Source of the DNA: Actinosynnema sp. ALI-1.44 | GTDB taxonomy: Bacteria > Actinomycetota > Actinomycetes > Mycobacteriales > Pseudonocardiaceae | NCBI RefSeq assembly: GCF_001984155.1 | Contig: NZ_MTQO01000054.1 | Span: 1-64,000 of the forward strand | Length of the DNA: 64,000 bases | Reading direction: 5' to 3' | Shown: positions 40,403 through 48,068 of the stretch, piece by piece | How positions within the stretch are numbered: the first letter of the stretch is position 1 | How the letters are laid out: each line of letters opens with the position of its first letter | Notes under the pieces: model-generated | Database searches by the model: none | The model's input: the letters and a program-made list of their open reading frames with translations, nothing else | What the model was told of the DNA's origin: nothing | Translations under genes and position numbers: made by a program

Positions 40403-41151
40403 AGCCCACCACCCAGCGAGACGCCGCCGTCGAGCACGATCGTCTGCCCGGTGATCCAGCTCGCCTCCGCCGACAACAGGAACACGACCGCGTTGGCGAT
40501 GTCGGCGGGCACGCCGAGCCGCTTGAGCGGGTAGGCCTGCGCGATGGCCTCCTCGTTGTCCTGGATCAGCGCACCGGCGAACTTCGTCTTCACGATCGCG
40601 GGCGCGACCGCGTTCACCCTGATGTCCGGGCCCAGGTCGACGGCGAGTTCCATGGTCAGCCTGATCAGCGCCGCCTTGCTGACGCCGTACAGGCCGATGC
40701 CGGGCGAGGCGCGCAGCCCGGCGATGGAGGACACGTTCACGATCGACCCGCCGTGCTCACCCATCCACGCGTCGCGCGCTTTGCGCGTCCACGACAGCGG
40801 CGCGAGCACGTTCACGGCGAGGATCTTGGCGGCCGCGCCCATGTCGATGTCCACGGTCGGGCCGAACACCGGGTTGATGCCGGTGTTGTTGACCAGCATG
40901 TCGACCCGGCCGAACGCCTCCAGCGTGCGGGCGATCGCCTCGTCCTGGTGGTCGGTGTCGTCGGCCTTGCCCGGGACGAAGATCGCGTTGTCCGGTCCGC
41001 CGAGCGACGTGGCGGCCTCTTCGAGCGCCTCGGGCTTGCGCGCGGTGATGCAGACCTTCGCGCCGCGCTCGGTCAGTTCCTTCGCGATGCCGAGGCCGAT
41101 GCCACGGCTGGCGCCGGTGACGATCGCCACCCTGTCCTTCAACGACGTCAC
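40399..41151 (-). CDS. FabG-like short-chain dehydrogenase/reductase
   Basis: A 250-aa SDR predicted to reduce or oxidise a 3-oxoacyl/3-hydroxyacyl substrate. Motifs are GASRGIGLGIA, NNTGINPVFG and catalytic YGVSKAAL, with VNAVAPAIVKTKF and a C-terminal GQTIVLDGG that closes the fold. GTG at 41151 is chosen because GGAAAGGA precedes it; a longer frame continues through the divergent TetR gene and is spurious. A CTAAGC-N4-GCTTAG palindrome lies 15 bp upstream. Confidence 0.88.
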   Translation of the reverse strand: MTSLKDRVAIVTGASRGIGLGIAKELTERGAKVCITARKPEALEEAATSLGGPDNAIFVPGKADDTDHQDEAIARTLEAFGRVDMLVNNTGINPVFGPTVDIDMGAAAKILAVNVLAPLSWTRKARDAWMGEHGGSIVNVSSIAGLRASPGIGLYGVSKAALIRLTMELAVDLGPDIRVNAVAPAIVKTKFAGALIQDNEEAIAQAYPLKRLGVPADIANAVVFLLSAEASWITGQTIVLDGGVSLGGGL

Positions 41152-41165
41152 TTCGGCGTCCTTTC

Positions 41166-41181
41166 CTAAGCACACGCTTAG
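41166..41181. promoter_or_regulatory. CTAAGC-N4-GCTTAG palindrome, site 1
   Basis: CTAAGC-ACAC-GCTTAG lies in the 51-bp gap between the SDR operon and the divergent TetR gene. The same palindrome recurs at 42700 and, imperfectly, at 41872. It is the natural operator candidate for the TetR protein encoded at 41203. Confidence 0.75.
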
Positions 41182-41202
41182 CGTGCGGCTACTGTTGCTG
41201 CC

Positions 41203-41817
41203 ATGACGATGTCGCTGCCCGCCGACCTGTGGCCGGACGTCAAGCCGGACGCGGCCAGACGACTGATGTACGCGGCGGTGGAGTCCTTCGCCAAGGTCGG
41301 CTTCCACGGCACGACCACCAGGGACATCGCCACCGCGGCCGGGATGAGCCCGGCTGCCCTGTACGTGCACTTCTCGTCGAAGGCGGCGTTGCTGTTCGCG
41401 ATCAGCCGCGACGGGCACGAACGGACCCTCGAAATGGTCCAACGGGTCGCCGGTACCGACGGCTCGCCCGTCGACCGGGTGCGCCTGCTGGTCGAGCGGT
41501 TCGTCGAGTGGCACGCGCGGCGGCACGTCGTCGCCCGTGTCGTGCAGTACGAACTGGAGGCGTTGCCCGCGGACGAGTACACGACCGTGGCGGCCTTGCG
41601 GCGCCGGATCGAGCAGGTCGTCCAGTCGCTGATCGCCGACGGTGTCAAGGACGGCTCGTTCACCGTTCCCGACGAGAAGATCGCCGCGCGGGCGGTGCTG
41701 TCGCTGGGGATCGACGTGGCCCGGTGGTACAGCGAGCGGGCGCGCAAGACGCCGAAGGCGCTGGGGCGTGAGTACGCCACCCTCGTCCTGCGCATGCTCG
41801 GCTCCTCTGCCCAGTAA
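41203..41817 (+). CDS. TetR-family regulator of acyl-CoA/SDR genes
   Basis: A 204-aa TetR regulator with a clear HTH (TTRDIATAAGMSPAALYVHF). It is divergent from the SDR pair, with palindrome site 1 between, and the same palindrome lies ahead of the enoyl-CoA hydratase gene and near the downstream TetR. It therefore probably represses this small regulon, likely relieved by an acyl-CoA; the ligand is inferred. An alternative ATG lies two codons downstream of the first. Confidence 0.88.
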   Translation: MTMSLPADLWPDVKPDAARRLMYAAVESFAKVGFHGTTTRDIATAAGMSPAALYVHFSSKAALLFAISRDGHERTLEMVQRVAGTDGSPVDRVRLLVERFVEWHARRHVVARVVQYELEALPADEYTTVAALRRRIEQVVQSLIADGVKDGSFTVPDEKIAARAVLSLGIDVARWYSERARKTPKALGREYATLVLRMLGSSAQ

Positions 41818-41871
41818 GCGAGTTCCGGTGTCCCATAGGCATACCTACCAGTCGGTACCCGAGTTCGCATA

Positions 41872-41887
41872 CTAAGCGGTTGCTCAC
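41872..41887. promoter_or_regulatory. CTAAGC-N4-GCTTAG palindrome, imperfect site 2
   Basis: CTAAGC-GGTT-GCTCAC keeps the left arm and spacer of site 3 and has two changes in the right arm. It lies between the convergent TetR and enoyl-CoA hydratase genes, an unusual place for an operator, so it may be a weak or relic site. Confidence 0.45.
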
Positions 41888-41906
41888 CTCACAGCGACGG
41901 CGCCGG

Positions 41907-42698
41907 TCACCCCGGGTACGGCGGGAACCGCGGTGGCCGTCGCTCCAGCCAGCTGACCACGCCTTCCTTCGACTCCGGGTGCGTGAACGAGTCGTTCATC
42001 AGCGCGGCGGCCCGCAGACCGGACTCCTCCAGCGGGATCGACGCCTCGTCCAGGATCTGCCGCTTCATCACGGCCATCGACCGCGGCGCGCTGAAGGCGG
42101 CCAGTTCGGCCGCGTACGCCTGGGCGGCGGAGAGCAGCTCGTCAGCCGGGAGAACCTCCTGGACCAGGCCGTACGACTGGGCCTGCTCGGCGGTGAAGGT
42201 CCGGCCGGACAGCAGCAGGTCCATCGCCCGGCCGCGGCCGACCAGACCGGGCAGCAGGTGTGCGACGCCGTACTCCGCGATCAGGCCACGTCGCGCGAAC
42301 GCGGTCGTGAACTTCGCCCCGGCCGCGGCGAACCGCACGTCGGCGGTGCAGGCGATGACGAAGCCGAGGCCGGCGCAGCCGCCGTTGATCGCCGCGATCA
42401 CGGGCTTGCCGACGAACGCGGCCGCCTGCACGTGCTCGACCTGGAAGTCGATCTGGTTGCCCGGCGTGACACCGGCGAGGACGTCCAGGTCGGCGCCGGG
42501 GCAGAAGGCCCGGCCCGCGCCGGTCAGCACGATGGCCCGCGCACTCGTGTCGGCCTCCAGCGAGCGCAGCAGCTCCCCGTACCGGCGCTCCATCGCCAGG
42601 TCCATCGAGTTGTTGCGGTCCGGCCGGTCGAAAGTCACGGTCGCCACGCCGTCGGTCACCGAGCAGCGCACGCCGTCCTCGAGTGTCATGGTTGACAT
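41907..42698 (-). CDS. Enoyl-CoA hydratase/isomerase family protein
   Basis: A 263-aa crotonase-fold protein. The oxyanion-hole segments GRAFCPGADL and INGGCAGLGFVIA are present. One of the two usual catalytic Glu positions seems to hold another residue (AEYGVAHLLPGLVG region retains one E), so hydratase versus isomerase activity is open. It is transcribed leftwards from a gap that holds palindrome site 3 and a second palindrome, and is divergent from the second TetR gene. Confidence 0.85.
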   Translation of the reverse strand: MSTMTLEDGVRCSVTDGVATVTFDRPDRNNSMDLAMERRYGELLRSLEADTSARAIVLTGAGRAFCPGADLDVLAGVTPGNQIDFQVEHVQAAAFVGKPVIAAINGGCAGLGFVIACTADVRFAAAGAKFTTAFARRGLIAEYGVAHLLPGLVGRGRAMDLLLSGRTFTAEQAQSYGLVQEVLPADELLSAAQAYAAELAAFSAPRSMAVMKRQILDEASIPLEESGLRAAALMNDSFTHPESKEGVVSWLERRPPRFPPYPG

Positions 42699-42699
42699 G

Positions 42700-42715
42700 C
42701 TAAGCGGTTGCTTAG
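42700..42715. promoter_or_regulatory. CTAAGC-N4-GCTTAG palindrome, site 3
   Basis: CTAAGC-GGTT-GCTTAG begins 1 bp beyond the start codon of the enoyl-CoA hydratase gene. It is identical in both arms to site 1, which supports one TetR protein acting at both places. Confidence 0.75.
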
Positions 42716-42738
42716 GTCACGTCGAGGTTTGCCGATCA

Positions 42739-42754
42739 CATACCGAGCGGTATG
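42739..42754. promoter_or_regulatory. CATACCG-AG-CGGTATG palindrome ahead of second TetR operon
   Basis: Perfect 7-bp arms with a 2-bp spacer, 35 bp before the TetR gene at 42790. It differs from the CTAAGC sites, so it is probably the operator of the second TetR protein and controls the TetR-FabG-MaoC-phosphotransferase-dehydrogenase operon. Confidence 0.75.
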
Positions 42755-42789
42755 GTTGCCGTGTCTGGGAATACGGAGGTACGCCGACG

Positions 42790-43386
42790 ATGAGCCGCAG
42801 GCCCGCGAATGCGTCCGGTGTGGACGACCGGCTGCTTGCCGAGGCCACGAGGCTGTTCGCCAGACAGGGCTTCGACCGGACGTCGGTCCAGGAGGTCGTC
42901 GAGGCCGCCGGGGTCACCAAGGGCGCGATGTACCACTACTTCGGCTCCAAGGACGACCTGCTGCACGAGATCTACGGCCGCGTGCTGCGCGACCAGACCG
43001 CCCGGCTGGAGAAGTTCGCGGCAGGCGAGGCCCCCGCGCCGCAGCGGCTGCGGGACGCGGCCGCCGACGTCGTCGTCACCACCATCGAGAACCTGGACGA
43101 CTTCAAGATCTTCACGCAGTCCATGCACCACCTCAGTGCGGCGAAACAACGCGCGGTGCGCGCCGAACGGCGCAAGTACCACGAGAGGTTCCGCTCGCTG
43201 GTCGAGGAAGGGCAGCGCGACGGCGATTTCCGCGCCGACGTGCCCGCCGACCTGGTGGTGGACTACTTCTTCGGGTCCGTGCACCACCTGGGTGTGTGGT
43301 ACCGCCGCAACGGCAGGCTCACGCCCGCCCAGATCGCCGATCACTACGCAGATCTGCTGCTGACATCACTGAAGGAGATTCCATGA
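42790..43386 (+). CDS. TetR-family regulator, first gene of the hydroxyacyl-CoA operon
   Basis: A 198-aa TetR regulator with HTH TSVQEVVEAAGVTKGAMYHYF. The ATG at 42790 follows ACGGAGGTA. The CATACCG palindrome lies 35 bp upstream, which indicates autoregulation of the operon. The stop overlaps the FabG-like start (ATGA). An acyl-CoA or free hydroxyacid ligand would fit the downstream enzymes. Confidence 0.9.
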   Translation: MSRRPANASGVDDRLLAEATRLFARQGFDRTSVQEVVEAAGVTKGAMYHYFGSKDDLLHEIYGRVLRDQTARLEKFAAGEAPAPQRLRDAAADVVVTTIENLDDFKIFTQSMHHLSAAKQRAVRAERRKYHERFRSLVEEGQRDGDFRADVPADLVVDYFFGSVHHLGVWYRRNGRLTPAQIADHYADLLLTSLKEIP

Positions 43387-44132
43387 GCAAGGTCGCGATC
43401 GTCACCGGCGCCGCGCGCGGCATCGGGGCGGCCGTAGCGCGCAGGCTGGCGTCCGACGGGTTCGCCGTCGCACTGTTGGACCTGCAGGACGCGGGCGTCA
43501 AGGAAGGCGCGGCGGCGATCACGGCCGACGGCGGCAAGGCGATCGGCCTCGTGGTCGACGTCAGCGACACCGAGCAGGTCGAGGCCGCGGTCGCCAAGGT
43601 GGCCGAGGAACTCGGCCCGCCGGTGGTCCTGGTCAACAACGCCGGGATCACCAGGGACAACCTGCTGTTCAAGATGACCGACGGCGACTGGGACTCGGTG
43701 ATCGGCGTGCACCTGCGCGGCTCGTTCCTGATGAGCCGGGCGGCGCAGAAGTACATGACGCAGCAGAAGTGGGGCCGGATCGTCAACCTGTCCAGCACGT
43801 CCGCGCTGGGCAACCGCGGCCAGGCGAACTACTCGGCGGCCAAGGCCGGTCTGCAGGGCTTCACCAAGACGCTGGCGATCGAACTCGGCAAGTTCGGCGT
43901 CACGGTGAACGCCATCGCGCCGGGCTTCATCGCCACCGAGATGACCGCGGCGACGGCCGAGCGGCTCGGCGTCTCCTTCGAGGACTTCAAGGCGGGCGCG
44001 GCCACGCAGATCCCGGTCGGCCGGGTCGGCGAGCCGGAGGACATCGCCCACCTGGTGTCGTTCTTCGCCAGCGAGGGTTCGGGCTTCGTCTCCGGCCAGG
44101 TCGTGTACGCGGCCGGCGGGCCACAGGACTGA
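43383..44132 (+). CDS. FabG-like 3-oxoacyl/3-hydroxyacyl reductase
   Basis: A 249-aa SDR. NAD(P) motif GAARGIGAAVA, LVNNAGITRDN, and catalytic YSAAKAGL are all present, and the C-terminus GQVVYAAGGPQD is typical of FabG-like enzymes. It is coupled to TetR upstream and lies 13 bp before the MaoC gene. In the proposed 4-hydroxyacyl-CoA route it could handle the hydroxy/oxo step of the shortened acyl-CoA; the direction and chain length are unknown. Confidence 0.88.
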   Translation: MSKVAIVTGAARGIGAAVARRLASDGFAVALLDLQDAGVKEGAAAITADGGKAIGLVVDVSDTEQVEAAVAKVAEELGPPVVLVNNAGITRDNLLFKMTDGDWDSVIGVHLRGSFLMSRAAQKYMTQQKWGRIVNLSSTSALGNRGQANYSAAKAGLQGFTKTLAIELGKFGVTVNAIAPGFIATEMTAATAERLGVSFEDFKAGAATQIPVGRVGEPEDIAHLVSFFASEGSGFVSGQVVYAAGGPQD

Positions 44133-44145
44133 GAGGACGCTGACC

Positions 44146-44598
44146 ATGCGGGTTTTCAAGGACGCGGACGAGCTGGCGGCGGCCAAGGGCGAGGTGCTCG
44201 GCACCGGCGAATGGCACGAGATCACCCAGGAGGCGGTGAACCTCTTCGCCGACGCGACCGGCGACCACCAGTGGATCCACGTGGACGTGGAGAAGGCGAA
44301 GGCCGGGCCGTTCGGCGGGCCGATCGCCCACGGGTACATGACGCTGTCGCTGGTGCCGGTGCTCGTCAGGGACATCTACAAGATCGAGAACGTGGCCATG
44401 GTGGTGAACTACGGATCCAACAAGGTCCGGTTCCCCTCGCCGGTCCGCGTCGGCGCCAGGGTCCGCGCGACCTCGGAGCTGGTGGACGTCACGGACGTCC
44501 AGGGTGGCAAGCAGGCGATCACCAAGGTGACCGTGGAGATCGAGGGCAGCGACAAGCCCGCTTGTGTCGCCGAGATCGTGAGCAGGGTCGTCCGATGA
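44146..44598 (+). CDS. MaoC-like acyl-CoA dehydratase
   Basis: A 150-aa hot-dog-fold protein. The hydratase-2 motif region reads FADATGDHQWIHVDVEKA with Asp and His as the catalytic pair, then GPIAHGYMTLSL. It should interconvert 2-enoyl-CoA and (3R)-hydroxyacyl-CoA. It overlaps the phosphotransferase gene by 4 nt and thus is tightly built into the operon. Confidence 0.88.
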   Translation: MRVFKDADELAAAKGEVLGTGEWHEITQEAVNLFADATGDHQWIHVDVEKAKAGPFGGPIAHGYMTLSLVPVLVRDIYKIENVAMVVNYGSNKVRFPSPVRVGARVRATSELVDVTDVQGGKQAITKVTVEIEGSDKPACVAEIVSRVVR

Positions 44599-45584
44599 GC
44601 CTGCCGGGTCTGGACCTCGACAAACTGGGCGGCAAGCTCGGCGACGGCCCGCTGTCGGCGCAGCTCGTGGAGGGCGGCCGCTCGAACCTGACCTACGTCG
44701 TCACCGACGGCAAGCAGAAGTGGGTCGTCCGCAGGCCTCCGCTGGGGCACGTGCTGCCCACCGCGCACGACATGTCCCGCGAGTACCGCGTGATCACGGC
44801 GTTGCGGGACACGGCCGTACCCGTTCCGGCCACGTACTTCCTCTGCGACGACACCGAAGTGCTCGGTGCGCCGTTCTACGTCATGGAGTTCATGCCGGGA
44901 GTTCCCTACCGCAGCAAGGACGAACTCGGCAAGCTCGGTCCGGAAAGGACACGAGCGATCGCGCTCGCCATGGTCGACACACTGGCCGACCTGCACGCGG
45001 TGGACCCGGATTCGGTCGGGCTCGGCGACTTCGGGCGGCCGGCGGGCTACCTGGAACGCCAGCTCAGGCGCTGGGGCAAGCAGTTGGACGCGTCCCGCAG
45101 CCGTGACCTGCCCGGCATCGACCGGCTGCACGAGCGACTGGCCGCACGGCTGCCCGCGTCGACCGAGGCGACGATCCTGCACGGCGACTACCGCCTGGAC
45201 AACACGCTGGTGCTCGACGACAGGATCACGGCGGTGCTGGACTGGGAGATGTCGACGCTCGGCGATCCGCTCGCCGACCTCGGGCTGACCCTGGCGTACG
45301 CGTCCCGCGAGACACCGGACGACTCGATCATCTCCAACGTCAGCGGCGCGCCCGGCTACCCGAGCGCCGACGAGGTGATCGACCACTACGCCACGCGCAC
45401 CGGCCGTGACGTGTCCGACCTGGACTGGTACATCGCGTTCTCGTTCTTCAAGCTCGCGGTGATCACCGAGGGCATCTACTACCGGTTCAGCCAGGGAAAG
45501 ACGGTCGGCCAGGGCTTCGAGAAGATCGGCGCGCTCGTCGAACCCGTCGTCGCGCAGGGCAACGCCACCCTCAAGGAGAGCTGA
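44595..45584 (+). CDS. APH-like phosphotransferase, ACAD10/11 kinase-domain / LvaA type
   Basis: A 329-aa kinase-fold protein of the aminoglycoside-phosphotransferase family. Nucleotide-binding G(R)SNLTYVV, the catalytic HGDYRLDN and the metal-binding DWEMSTLGDPLADLG are all present. The pattern SNLTY...RRPPLGHVLPTAHDMSREY is like the kinase domain of mammalian ACAD10/11 and LvaA of the Pseudomonas levulinate pathway, which phosphorylate 4-hydroxyacyl-CoA. It shares one base with the following acyl-CoA dehydrogenase gene. Antibiotic resistance is much less likely given this context. Confidence 0.82.
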   Translation: MSLPGLDLDKLGGKLGDGPLSAQLVEGGRSNLTYVVTDGKQKWVVRRPPLGHVLPTAHDMSREYRVITALRDTAVPVPATYFLCDDTEVLGAPFYVMEFMPGVPYRSKDELGKLGPERTRAIALAMVDTLADLHAVDPDSVGLGDFGRPAGYLERQLRRWGKQLDASRSRDLPGIDRLHERLAARLPASTEATILHGDYRLDNTLVLDDRITAVLDWEMSTLGDPLADLGLTLAYASRETPDDSIISNVSGAPGYPSADEVIDHYATRTGRDVSDLDWYIAFSFFKLAVITEGIYYRFSQGKTVGQGFEKIGALVEPVVAQGNATLKES

Positions 45585-46792
45585 TGCACTTCGGCTACGA
45601 CGACCGCACCGAGGAACTCCGCGGCCGGTTGAACGCGTTCATGGACGAGTTCGTCTACCCGGCCGAGCCGGTGTTCGAACAGCAGATGGCAGCAGGAGAC
45701 CCGTGGAGCCCGCCGCCGGTGGTGGAGGAACTCAAGGCAGAGGCCCGAAAACGCGGCCTGTGGAACTTCTTCCTGCCCGGCGAGCACGGCGCGGGCCTGA
45801 CGAACCTGCAGTACGCGCCGCTCGCGGAGATCACCGGCCGCAGCCCGCACCTGGCGCCGACCGCGATCAACTGCGCGGCGCCGGACACCGGCAATATGGA
45901 AGTGCTGTCCATGTTCGGCACCGAGCAGCAGCGCAAGCAGTGGCTGAACCCGTTGCTGGAAGGCGAGATCCGCTCGGCGTTCGCGATGACCGAGCCGGAC
46001 GTGGCCTCGTCGGACGCGCGCAACATCGCCACCCGGATCGAGCGGGACGGCGGCGACTACGTGATCAACGGCAAGAAGTGGTTCATCTCCGGTGCGATGA
46101 ACCCGCGCTGCCAGATCTTCATCGTGATGGGCAAGACGGACCCGGACGGCGAGCCGCACCGCCAGCAGAGCATGATCCTGGTCCCGCGTGACACGCCGGG
46201 TATGGACATCAAGCGCGGCATGCATGTCTTCGGGTACACCGACGGCGACCACGGCGGCCACGCGGAGATCGAGTTCACCGACGTGCGGGTGCCGGCGGAG
46301 AACCTGATCGGCGAGGAGGGCGGCGGTTTCGCCGTCGCGCAGGCCCGCCTCGGCCCCGGCCGGATCCACCACTGCATGCGCCTGATCGGGATGGCCGAAC
46401 GTGCCATCGAGCTGATGTGCGAGCGGGCGGTGTCGCGGACGGCGTTCGGCAAGCCGATCGCGCAGCAGGGTGTCGTGCAGGACTGGATCGCCGAATCCCG
46501 CGTGCGGGTGGAACAGTTGCGCCTGCTCGTGCTCAAGACGGCGTGGCTGATGGACACGGTCGGCAACCAGGGCGCGCACACCGAGATCCAGTCCATCAAG
46601 ATCGCCACCCCGATCCAGGTCGAGTGGATCCTGGACAAGGCCATCCAGGCGCACGGCGCGGGCGGCGTCAGCCAGGACACCCCGTTGGCCGGACTGTGGG
46701 CGCACGCCCGCACGCTGCGACTGGCGGACGGGCCGGACGAGGTCCACAAGCGCTCACTCGCCCGGCGCGAACTCGCCAAGCACCTCCCCTGA
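45584..46792 (+). CDS. Acyl-CoA dehydrogenase, ACAD10/11 / LvaC type
   Basis: A 402-aa flavoprotein of the acyl-CoA dehydrogenase superfamily. Signatures NCAAPDTGNMEVL, FAMTEPDVASSDA, ARLGPGRIHHCMR and LADGPDEVHK match, from memory, the dehydrogenase domain of ACAD10/11 rather than ordinary fatty-acyl dehydrogenases. In mammals this domain is fused to the APH kinase; here they are adjacent genes sharing a base. Predicted role: eliminate phosphate from 4-phosphoacyl-CoA to bring the chain back to beta-oxidation. A long inverted repeat follows the stop. Confidence 0.88.
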   Translation: MHFGYDDRTEELRGRLNAFMDEFVYPAEPVFEQQMAAGDPWSPPPVVEELKAEARKRGLWNFFLPGEHGAGLTNLQYAPLAEITGRSPHLAPTAINCAAPDTGNMEVLSMFGTEQQRKQWLNPLLEGEIRSAFAMTEPDVASSDARNIATRIERDGGDYVINGKKWFISGAMNPRCQIFIVMGKTDPDGEPHRQQSMILVPRDTPGMDIKRGMHVFGYTDGDHGGHAEIEFTDVRVPAENLIGEEGGGFAVAQARLGPGRIHHCMRLIGMAERAIELMCERAVSRTAFGKPIAQQGVVQDWIAESRVRVEQLRLLVLKTAWLMDTVGNQGAHTEIQSIKIATPIQVEWILDKAIQAHGAGGVSQDTPLAGLWAHARTLRLADGPDEVHKRSLARRELAKHLP

Positions 46793-46794
46793 AA

Positions 46795-46855
46795 AGCCCT
46801 CGTGAGTGTTCAAGCGGGTTTGGGTTCCCACCGGCCTGAACACTCACGAGGGGCT
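46795..46855. repeat. Long near-perfect inverted repeat CCTCGTGAGTGTTCA
   Basis: Left arm 46795-46812 and right arm 46837-46855 are complementary over 18 positions with one bulged base, around a 24-nt loop. It begins 3 nt after the dehydrogenase stop and may terminate transcription. I recall the CCTCGTGAGTGTTCA element as a frequent intergenic repeat in Amycolatopsis-like genomes. Confidence 0.75.
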
Positions 46856-46904
46856 CGGTCACCCGGGAGAATGACGTGGTCGCGGGACCGGTTAGCCTGC
46901 CCGT

Positions 46905-48068
46905 GTGGTGGGGCGTGTCGGGGCTTTGCTGGGCGCGGTGGCAGCGGCAGGTGTCACCTTGTGGCTGCTGCTGACCTACGGCAGCTCGAACATCGAACGC
47001 GTGCTGGCCACGGACATGAGCTGGCACCCCGACTTCGACACCTTCCACAAGTCGGCCATCGCGTTGGTGAACGGCAACCCGATCTACGACACCGGCGCGA
47101 CGGTGGTCAACCTCAACCCGCCGTTCTGGTCGGTCCTGATGGCGCCCTTCGCGCCACTGGATCTGCTGACCGCCTACCGGCTGTTCGGCGTGATCACCGT
47201 GTTCCTCGTGCTGGCTGGCCTGCTGCTTGTCGCGTGGGACCTCCGTGCTCCGTACTGGACGTGGTGGGTGGTGTCGGCCGCGGTGCTCGCCTCGTCGCCG
47301 TTGCTGGGCACGTTCGCGCTCGGCCAGGTGTACGGCGTGCTGGCGATCGGCCTCGCGCTGGCGTGGTTCCTGCAGCGGCGCGGCAGACCGATCCTCGCAG
47401 GGATCGCGTTCGGCCTGGTGATCGCGATCAAACCGACGCTGGCGCCGATCCTGCTGTTGCCTGTCGTGCAACGGCAGTGGAAGACACTGCAGGCGGCCGT
47501 CGCCGCGGGTGTCGTGGCCACGCTCGTCGGCGTGCTCGTCGCGGGCCCGGAGGAGACCCTGCGCTGGTGGGAGGTGCTGCGGGCCGAGCACCTCAGCACG
47601 TTCCTCGACAACGCCTCCCTACCCAGCCTGGTCTCGCGGCTCGGTGGGCCCGCATGGGTGGGGTTCGTGCTCGGCGCGGCGGTGTTGGCGTTCACCTTGC
47701 GCCGGATGCGGCACGACCCGGACATGGGGCTGTGGGCGGTCACCGCGGCGACGCTGCTCTTCTCCCCGGTCGCCTGGCACAACTACCTGGTGCTTTGTTT
47801 CCCGGGTGTGTTCGTCGTGTTGCTGCGCCGCCGGTTCGCCACGGCCACGTTGCTGCTCACCATGCCCCTGATCGGGGTGGAGTGGGGGTTCTACTGGCAG
47901 GGCGACAGCCTGGTCGATCACATCGGCCAGTCGTTGTACTTCCTGGTCCTGCTGATCTACTGGGCGGCGCTAACCGTCAAGCACGACGGCGACGATCCCG
48001 GCGAGGTGCGCCAGCCGGGCCACCTCCGCGGCGCGGAACATCGGCCCGCCTGGACGGCCGACCAGTAG
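46905..48068 (+). CDS. GT87-like polytopic mannosyltransferase family protein
   Basis: A 387-aa membrane protein with about nine to ten helices, of the DUF2029/GT87 group of polyprenyl-phosphate-mannose-dependent transferases. The first extracytoplasmic loop carries acidic DMSWHPDFDTFHK, the usual place of the catalytic Asp. Predicted role: adding alpha-mannose to lipoglycans such as lipomannan. GTG at 46905 is used; GTG at 46903 is out of frame. The last 33 codons overlap the convergent ACT gene (99 bp), an unusually long overlap; the true protein may end as hydrophilic tail read from the complementary strand. Confidence 0.78.
   Translation: MVGRVGALLGAVAAAGVTLWLLLTYGSSNIERVLATDMSWHPDFDTFHKSAIALVNGNPIYDTGATVVNLNPPFWSVLMAPFAPLDLLTAYRLFGVITVFLVLAGLLLVAWDLRAPYWTWWVVSAAVLASSPLLGTFALGQVYGVLAIGLALAWFLQRRGRPILAGIAFGLVIAIKPTLAPILLLPVVQRQWKTLQAAVAAGVVATLVGVLVAGPEETLRWWEVLRAEHLSTFLDNASLPSLVSRLGGPAWVGFVLGAAVLAFTLRRMRHDPDMGLWAVTAATLLFSPVAWHNYLVLCFPGVFVVLLRRRFATATLLLTMPLIGVEWGFYWQGDSLVDHIGQSLYFLVLLIYWAALTVKHDGDDPGEVRQPGHLRGAEHRPAWTADQ

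Noticed and set aside
41838-41861. CATACCTACCAGTCGGTAC as a further TetR operator
   Set aside because: The two halves differ at several positions, and it lies between convergent genes, so support is too weak to list.
44595-45584. Possible aminoglycoside-resistance kinase
   Set aside because: It is embedded in an acyl-CoA operon and resembles the ACAD10/11 kinase half, so resistance is unlikely.
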